Of a stretch of DNA of 64,000 nt, positions 56,165 through 64,000 are shown one piece after another. Under the pieces are notes generated by a model. It saw only the letters and a list, made by a program, of their open reading frames with translations. It did no database searches and was not told where the DNA came from. Position 1 is the first letter of the stretch; each line of letters starts with the position of its first letter. The translations under genes were made by a program, and so were the position numbers. Origin of the DNA: Anarhynchus alexandrinus. Lineage: Eukaryota; Chordata; Aves; Charadriiformes; Charadriidae. Where the stretch lies: the NCBI GenBank assembly GCA_008711295.1, contig VUYV01000046.1, positions 4,815,714 through 4,879,713 of the forward strand, in the 5' to 3' direction.

Positions 56165-57990
56165 AATATCATCTTGAAAAGCATCCAGCCATGGATGGAA
56201 ACAGCAGGAGACTGAGCTGCCACCACTTCTCTTCCTGATTTGTTCCAGTGATCTAATCAGTCTCCCTTTGGAGAAACTGGTAGACCTTAGCTCTACCTTA
56301 AGCTTGTCTCATTTTAGGTGCTAGCCATTGTTTCCCGTGCAACATTTCTTAATTTGTATTTTATCAGTGCCTCCAAAAGGCACGTCATTCTTCTTATCTA
56401 GTAACTTAGCGAAGCCAAATTTTCTAATAACTTATGGAATCCAAATCTTTCATTGTGAGATATTTTCTTGCAACCCTTTAGGTTTCTTTCTGTGGCTTTT
56501 CTCTGCTTCCTGTACAATTTTTCAAGATGCTTTGAGCAACCTGGCCTAGTGGAAGGTGTCCCTGCCCATGGCAGGGGGGTTGGAACTAGATTATCTTTAA
56601 GGTCTCCTCCAACCTAAACCATTCTATGATTCTAGGATCCTTTTAAAAACATGGTTACCAGGGCAAGATGCAGTATTCTAGTACACACCGTTGTTGCAAA
56701 CCCAGGTATAAATCACATCACTTCTCTTACTCTCTCCTCCTCTGTGTATGTCTGATGATAGTATCAATGATATCATTTCCCCCAGCATCATACTGAGTTA
56801 AAATTCACCTGTGTACCCAATACCATCTTTAAGTCTGCTTCGGTCTGCACTTCTAGGGTGCACATGCCACCTTTATTTAATTTCATTTACTTTGAATGTT
56901 ACAAAATGTTTCATCATCTTTTTATTACTGCCTAGTCACAGGATAAGTTCCTACTCTGCCCATCTTTACATCATTGGGAAACTCTAGATTCAACCCCAAA
57001 GTTGCTGATAAAAAAATGGAAGGTTTTGGACCAATTTCTGTGAAATCCACTGGAAGACCTATTGCTTGATAAATTCTACTCACTAAAAAGAAAAATTTGC
57101 TAGCTGTCAGTTAAGTGGTTCTTTAATCCATTGAAAATGTGCTTTGTTGTTGTACAGGACATATTTTGGTTTATTTTAGTTAGAATATTATGTGGTACTA
57201 AAAGTAGAAAACATGTACTGTACGTTCAAGTTATGCAGTCTCTTTAATTGGTCAGTTTACTGCCATATGCAAAATATCAGTTCTGTTAGATAAGAGCTAT
57301 TTTCATATTAACATGTCATTAATGGTCATTAATTGTAGTCCTAGCCTTTAACCTCGTTATTGATTTATGAACGTGTCTCTCTTTGATACAAATGGCTGGT
57401 TGGCTTTCAGCCTATCTTTGTATTGTCTTGTTTGTCCTCGGCAGATATTGGCAGAGAACTGACATTTTTCCAGTCGTCTGTAATTTCCCCAGTATTGTGA
57501 GATTAAAAGGAAACATCAGGGAACCAGAGACCGCATCAGCTTCGCTTTAAGATACCCGAGTCAAAGTTATCCAGGCCTGCTGATTTCAAAAAGAGTTGTT
57601 TCATGTTCTCTGAACTACTAAAGTCTCAGAAAGTAGTTTATCATCCTCATGTGATCTTAGTGTATCATCCCGCTTGGTCCCAAACACAGACTAGAAGCAC
57701 ACTACCTTTACTCTTACTAACATTTAATTTGTTCCTGATACACTTAAAAACCCCTTTCTTCCTGTCTTTGGCCTTTTCAGCTCTGGATGCTGTCTGATGT
57801 CTTCAGCTTCCCTTATCAACCACCTAATTAGAGAGAAATCACAAAACGTATTTCCAACCTTCTCATTTGTTATATCCTCTTATTTTTAAATTGCTTCCAC
57901 TCATTGCCTTGCTTGCCAACTGCACTTTTAACTAAAACCGGTATGCTGGGGTTTTTTCTTTTCTGATGATCTGACACATTCTTCATTAAT
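56165..57990 (-). mobile_element. ancient CR1/L3-like LINE relic interrupted by a younger CR1
   Basis: Antisense L3/CR1-type sequence is recognisable in order: TAAGCTTGTCTCATTTTAGG and GTTTCTTTCTGTGGCTTTTC (3' part), then GATGCAGTATTCTAGTACAC just beyond the inserted CR1, GTTCTTTAATCCATTGAAAA, CATTTTTCCAGTCGTCTG, and AGTTATCCAGGCCTGCTGAT, with the ORF2 linker region near 57750-57900. The relic continues without a jump across the CR1 at 56533-56634. It is heavily mutated and has no surviving long frame. Confidence 0.7.
56533..56634 (+). mobile_element. CR1 LINE 3' end nested in the ancient relic
   Basis: A 0.1-kb sense CR1 tail: GAGCAACCTGGCCTAGTGG, CCTGCCCATGGCAGGGGGG, CCTCCAACCTAAACC, and a terminal ATTCTATGATTCTAGG. 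It belongs to the same subfamily type as the copy at 2.2 kb. Flanking sequence on both sides belongs to the ancient antisense element, which dates this insertion as later. Confidence 0.95.
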
Positions 57991-58249
57991 AAAGTTCACT
58001 TGTCATTCCTGGTGACTCTTAATTTTCTTTGTTTTAGCACATTTTAATGCATTTTTGGGTACAAGCCACAAGCTTTTAGGTAAACCTCACTGCTTCCATT
58101 TCTGCTATGGGTAATGCTGAACAAGTGATAAAAGAGAGTTTGAAACTTCAACAGGAAAGTCCCAGCATACAGACAGATGTTAGCTGTGAGTATCAAAATA
58201 ATAATAACAATAAAAAATAACTGCAATTAAGCCACTGGTTATTTTGTCA

Positions 58250-58400
58250 AAGCATCTACCTGAGGGCATCAGAGCAGTACACAGGGCACCAGTTTGATTG
58301 TCGGGAGCATTAAGGCATCGGCTGACCACTGCCTGGCTGTGTGACCACTGTCAACTTTTTCCTCTTTGTCCTTTGAATATGAACAAATAACACTAAATAA
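58250..58400 (+). repeat. MIR-like SINE relic
   Basis: CCACTGCCTGGCTGTGTGACC followed by a pyrimidine-rich CTTTTTCCTCTTTGTCC matches the sense MIR core (CCACTTACTAGCTGTGTGACC...CCTC). The preceding GGGCACCAGTTTGATTGTC resembles a decayed B box. Confidence 0.5.
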
Positions 58401-58734
58401 ATTGCACAGTAAATATCTGTGCCCAAGAAGAGTTCAGGGGAGGTTTCAGATGCAACCACAAATCTGCTGTTCCTGACTGTCTGAAGACTTACTTTGCAAT
58501 GAAATACTTCTCTTCTGGATATTTCCTCTTGTTTGTTTGCTTTTTTTTAATATGCTGTCTCCCAGGGATTAGGTTTTTTTTTTTTACTAAGGGAAGAAAG
58601 TAGCTTTCTTTTCATACATTGCTGTTTGTTTGCTTGCTTTTTTAATATGCTGCTTCCATGGATTTCTCCTTTTTTGTGGTAAGAGAAGAATCCCACATAT
58701 TGCATCAGTCTCCGCACTATGCACCAGCAACACA

Positions 58735-58872
58735 GCTTGAACCACATCTCGAGCGCCGCAGCGGAGAGCAGAGATGGAGCTAATATTAACCACTCGCAGG
58801 AAGCCCCTATCAGCCGCAGCCAGCCAGGTGTTGAGAAGCGCTGAGCTGCTGAGCCTGATGTGGTAGGCACAG
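58735..58872 (+). other. possible plus-strand non-coding exon with strong donor
   Basis: A GC-richer block ends in CACAG|GTGAGTTT, a near-perfect splice donor at 58873. The left end is undefined: it could be a first exon or have an acceptor further left. In mammals the next gene on this side in this orientation is SLA, whose 5' end faces CCN4 and has untranslated leader exons, so an SLA-type 5' exon is one possibility. There is no coding evidence. Confidence 0.25.
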
Positions 58873-61800
58873 GTGAGTTTACAGAGAGATCTTGTCTTTC
58901 CCTTTTTGCCTCCTGCGTTTATGTCTCTGAACTACTGTCAGCGGGTTTTTACTGGCGGGGGCCCTGCTATGTAGAGCATGAATATACGTAGCCACATATT
59001 CGTGCTCCAGCACCGTAGCAGGCTCGCGGGGTTTTCTTGAGAATCACCCATGAAGGAAAAATGCTGATTTTTATGACTAAATGCAGCTCAAATGAATATA
59101 GCTAGAATTCCACACAATGAAAGAAAAAGGAGAATCTCTAGACCCAAGGTTTCCTTGAAGTGAAATTTCAAAGGCCAGCAGACAACGAGGCTCTTCTTGC
59201 ATTTCTCAAAAACATTAGCATAATTCAGGAAGTCTGAAAAATGTCTCGATATCTCTCCCTCTCGTGTTATGACAAGGTCAAGGTAAATATTTGTATTGCT
59301 CAATTCTTATGCTCTGTCACCATTGTGGCTGTTGCTGAGCATGTTGTGACCTACCAGCTGTTAAGGCTATGCAGGAGACACAGGGACCAGAGGAGGGAAA
59401 AATAATTTACTCCCTGGAAGCTACTGAAATCTGTGAAGGATTCTTTTACAGATGATGGGATTACTCCTGGCAGGGCATAGTCTGCTCCGTAAAGCAATCA
59501 CTGGCTGATCTTTTGAGGGCTGAGTGACACCAGCTGTGCTCTTCTACTCTGGAACACTTTTTAGGAAACTATTAGAAAATGTGATTTCTGGAGTCATTCA
59601 AATTAATTACAGATTGAACATTTGTATAGGAAACTTAAACTCATGGCTGTATTTCCTGACTGTTCTCAGCATTTTTTTGAATGGGTCTTGTTCAGAAGAT
59701 GCTGGAAAACAAGTTTTTATTGGAAATCCTATTGAAAAGTATAAACAACATGTCATCAACTGAAAGTCTTGTGTCTGTGTCTATATTTTTTTGCTGAGGC
59801 CACTTATTAATTCCATATTTATTATCTTGTTTTGATTATTTCAGCTAGCAGGGTGCAAGATGTGAATGGCACCGGCAAAAGTCAGCATGATCAATTGGTT
59901 GACCCTAATCTCCGAGCGATGTACTTGCCTGTTCCCACTCTTCTTTAGTCAATATTGGGTGATACATTCCAACTGTCAGGTAACATCATGCAAAATTTAC
60001 TTTCAAGTCTACTCCCTTAATCATTCACTTTGACTAAATTTTCATTGTAACTTGTGCTTTCTTTTGGAGTGAACTATCTCTTCATCCAAAGTAAAACATG
60101 TCATTGGGGAACAGTGCAGCTTAAGAGCCCTTCCCAATACACAGGATGAGTAAGACTGCAGTGTACGTGGCTCCAACCATCACACTGAATCCTCCAACAC
60201 AAACCGTCCTCCAAGGCGCGTCTTGTATTTTGATGGCCCATACCATCAAAACACTCCTGGTCCACAAATTGCTTTGGACAATTGAAACAAAAATAATGCA
60301 CGCAAACGGATAGTGATATTTCAGAGGCACGGGGCACCTGGTGCCCAAAGGAGAACAGTGCCAAGTGCTATGTAGCATGACAACTAGAAAGTGCCAGCAC
60401 TGAATGATGTGGGCCTATATTCACTCCCTGAATGGCTATAATAGATATATCTAACAATATAAATGCAGCCTGAAGTGTCTTTGCCTTGGCTATGCAGCTT
60501 ATAAATTCTTCCCACTTGACTCCTCTGCATCTTCTAAGCTTAAGAAAGAGTTTTGACCTTTGTGCTCTGCCTAAAATATGCAGAGTAAACATTTTTTAAG
60601 TTGAAATACCCAAATAATATGTCTCAATCCATGTTTAACACACACAAATAATCCACTTGATTTTTCACTAAGCCGCCCTCCCAGTACTACAGAATATACC
60701 AATGTCCATAAATGGAACCCTGGAATCCCCAGCAACCCTCCAAAAATAAAGAAATGACTTATTATCACAATGTGTAATGGGAATGCTATTCGAGAAACAT
60801 CATACTCTTTACACACTGCAAGAAGCATCCTCTGGTGCTTGAATCCCATCATTTCCCCTGGAAAAAGGTCATGGAATCAAACCCACAAACCTTATGTTTA
60901 AATAACATTGCAGGCCTGGCTGCAACCCATGACAGTAATGAAAATGCTTAATTAAGGTTTCCAGTTTACTCCTAATTCACTCCACATTGCTTAAATATTA
61001 CAGCATATGTCTCATGTTGTACTTACAGTGAGATCTCTCAGGGGCTGAAGAGTCCATCTACACCCCGGCAGTCTGGGCAAATTGGAAAGGATTTTATCTT
61101 AGTTCTTGAACTTATTATTTCTGTGGGTTTCTGAGTGATTTTTAATGATATTTGAATACTGCAATCTTGGTAGTAGAATCTGTTTTTTTCAATAACATTC
61201 AAATAATTCAGGGGCAGCCTAAATATGGCAATGTTATTAGCAAAATTGCTTAATACTGCTGGTTTATTTTTTCTCCTTCTATCCCTGTAACGTTCAAAGA
61301 TAAAGCACTAAACAAAGGTCTTAGGAGACAGGGCTTTCTCACAAGGTTTCTCGGTGACTTTGGACAATCCCCTAGGTTCAGATTTAACCCAGCTAACTTT
61401 GATTCTAGGCTTCCTATATTGTCAAAGGTTGAGAAAGACAGAGAAAGAAAAAAAAAAGAGGGAATAGAGACTTACAGAGAGAAGTTCATCCCACATTAAT
61501 AAGGATTGCCCAGATGACTGACTTTCTTCTTTGAAAGCTGAGGGAACCTTGGCCAGCTGTATTCCTGCTTGGGGAACTTCAGTCAAGTAAGTAAACTAAA
61601 TAAGAGACCTTTGGGCATATGTATCCAGGCAGCAGATCCTTAACTGGTAAATGCCTTTGTGCAATGAGGAACATTGAAGAAAGATTCACTAAAGAGCAAG
61701 AGATGCTGCATCCACAGTAGCTCAGCTGGGCAAGTGCCCAAACACAAGTCCTGTCAGTAGGTCAGTAGGATATTCATATGGTCCTTAAATTCACATAGAG

Positions 61801-64000
61801 GGTAGGACCTTCACCGGTCCATTCATTTCATAGGACATTAGCTCATATCAATAATAAGGTCTGGAATATTTTAAGCTCTTCCCAGTGTGCAGAAGAAGAG
61901 TCAAATTTTTCCGGCATCCAGCACATGGAGTTCTACTCCAGGTCCTGCAAGAACAACACGCCTTCCTGTGAAAGATTGTCCAAAAAAGTGTTTAAGGAGT
62001 GGCTATATATTTTGGGGTTTTTTTTGAGACCAAACGACGTCGACTCACACAGCCAACCACCCCTATACAGAAGTATGGCCTGCCTTGAATGCCCATTGCA
62101 GGCTTGCCACGACTTGTAAAACCATTCTGGGGGGAGTCCTGGGATGTCATGCAGTGGTGCAACAGTCATGCAGAGTGACTCCAAGAGTTACCTGCCTGAC
62201 TCTGGGCGTTGCTCTGATGAACGGTATATCCCAGAGAAGTACAACAGATCAGTTGAAGACAAACTGAAGCTTCACTGTTGCCATCCTTGTTAGTGCCTGG
62301 CTCATCTGGCCTGCTCCGAGATTGCAATTATCAACTCAGATTCTGCTACTCATTGTAAATTACTATTTACCTCACTCACACTTTTTTAATAATGACCTAA
62401 GTTTACAGCAAATTTAATACAGTCTAAATGTGAAACATGTTTGGCTTTGTAAAGCTGCTTCAGTCCTATGTTGACTTTTATTGACAATTGTGTTTATTTT
62501 TACAGGGATAGTGTTTTTCTTTTCCCATGTCCTTCAACATCATTAAGAGAGAGGCAGAAGATTAACCCTTCTACATCCAGACCAGTAAAACCCAAGGCAC
62601 ACCCAGCCAAGCTGCAGAGCCATACACAGGCTCTGCTCAGGAAAAAAATGCTAAACCTGTGAGGCTTCCCAAAACCAGGGGCATATTTGCACAGGGAGGA
62701 CGCATTTTGCTAGGAGAAGGTTGTGCCCTTAGTGAACACGATGTAGTAAACTACTGTTATAACCAAGTTTACCATATCTTGGCTCTGGCAACTTCCTCAG
62801 TGAGTGGCTTTGCCTAGCACAGTCCTACTGAGTCTAGAAACTAATTTCAATTTTGAAGGGGTCTGTAAGCTGTGTCTATGGCAAGTGACAACCACATAGC
62901 ATATAGATACCCAGACATGCTTTAAACTGACTAGGATAAGAGCTTTAGTGTGGATTTGTTTTCTCAGACAGATAAACGAGCCCACCCCTAGGCCATTGAC
63001 AGGATGCTTTTAATATCCGAAGGGGAGTGCTGATTAGCATGGTCCAAAACTGGACCAGCTTTTGAGTTAGCAATTAAACTTTAGGTGTGACCACAGCACA
63101 GTTAAGCCCATTCCCCTATTTTAACACTACAAACAAGTCTCAATCTAGCTTGATGTTCCTAATCCTGATGAATGCCTGCAAGTTAACACAGACACTAAAA
63201 AATCCAGAGGGTCATACTTTATTAAGACCTCATGTTATTTCATGAGGCGCTGTTATTTCATGGCAGTTGAGGCTCACATTTTTACAAGACATAAGACAAA
63301 AAGAAGTGGGTTTGCCAAGAATGGATGTGTTCATCGCCACTCCATATATGTATCACAGATGTCTCACAAGACAAAAAGCTAAGACTGTTCTGCAGCAGCA
63401 CAGATAATTTATGTTCCCCTTCCACAGCTAACTGTCCTTCCATGATTACAAAATATTTCCTTCTTTTTCCTCCTTAGAAAAAATAATAATAAAAGCACTG
63501 GTTGGGATGCTTGGTGGGATGATGGAATGTCTGTTACGCTGAAATAGGGGGCTGTGTTGGCTAAACATTGATGTGTGGAGTGCAACTTTTATGTAAGTTG
63601 TCATCTTTAAACATTTAACAGCTGCTCCTCACACAGGATGCCCCCTTTCCCTGCGGAGTGAGCACACAACAAAGCCTGTGGTGCTGAAATATTTTGCATT
63701 CTGGGATTTAGAATGTCTCTTCTCTTAGGGCAGGATGCAATAAAAAATTAACCCATGGATCATTAGGAAGTGTTTAGCGAGGGTGGGAAGTCAGGCAGTG
63801 CTTTTGTACTCAACTGAGCCCCTGTTACATATTGGCTAACAGATGCTTTCCTCCTGAGATGAAATGCAGATTTGAGGTTCAAAAGTAGAACCTGTGTTGC
63901 CAGCTTGTATTTCTGAGACACAATTAGGGGTTTTTTTTGGGACTAATGCAGATAATGTCTTCCAAAATAAAGGACAATGCAGAAGTACAAGCCCAGTCAT
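58873..64000. other. intergenic or upstream intronic, no gene supported
   Basis: AT-rich sequence. Three overlapping minus-strand open frames at 60101-60852 encode hydrophobic segments but match no family I recognise and have no intact reading frame. No TG or SLA coding exon was found. Confidence 0.5.

Noticed and set aside
41400..64000. TG (thyroglobulin) or SLA coding exons
   Set aside because: Expected to the right by synteny, but no cholinesterase-like, SH3 or SH2 coding segments were recognised in any frame.
1..64000. CRISPR arrays, bacterial-type operons, integrons or phage-like modules
   Set aside because: None present; sequence is vertebrate nuclear DNA with introns and LINE/SINE relics.

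Overview
This is nuclear genomic DNA from a sauropsid, almost certainly a bird. The repeats point that way: many CR1 LINE 3' ends with the avian-type terminal ATTCTATG-like octamer repeat, very old CR1/L3-like and MIR/CORE-SINE relics, and no L1 or Alu. The gene is a compact-exon vertebrate gene in long non-coding sequence. There is no sign of bacterial genes, operons or CRISPR arrays.

One protein-coding gene is fully supported: CCN4 (WISP1, a secreted matricellular CCN-family protein) on the minus strand, from start codon at 41183 to stop at 4786. Its five coding exons lie at 41136-41183, 11607-11886, 7563-7820, 5588-5781 and 4786-5085. All have GT/AG junctions and compatible phases (0, 1, 1, 0), and they join to 1080 bases, giving 359 residues with 38 cysteines. 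Exons 2 to 5 carry the IGFBP, VWC, TSP1 and CT modules and exon 1 carries the signal peptide. Intron 1 is about 29 kb and fills nearly half of the window. Upstream of exon 1 lie a TATA-like element and a perfect palindromic CRE. Just inside intron 1 lie a long CTTTC pentanucleotide tract and a CpG island.

Layout: 1-4785 is the 3' flank of CCN4 (repeat relics and a proximal polyadenylation signal). 4786-11886 holds exons 5 to 2. 11887-41135 is intron 1, with several CR1 copies and the CpG island at its 5' end. 41184-41360 is the promoter and 5'UTR. 41360-64000 is the upstream intergenic region, in which two long ancient CR1/L3-like relics (51.3-53.2 kb and 56.2-58.0 kb) dominate. In mammals the neighbours are NDRG1 (beyond the 3' end of CCN4) and SLA/TG (beyond the 5' end). 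I looked for their coding exons at both ends and did not find any.

I see no undescribed multi-gene system. The best second-look items are the promoter CRE with the adjacent polypurine/polypyrimidine tract and intragenic CpG island, the CR1-into-ancient-CR1 nested insertion, the pattern of N-glycosylation sites in CCN4, a possible plus-strand non-coding exon near 58.87 kb, and a CpG-containing unit of unknown nature near 48.2 kb.
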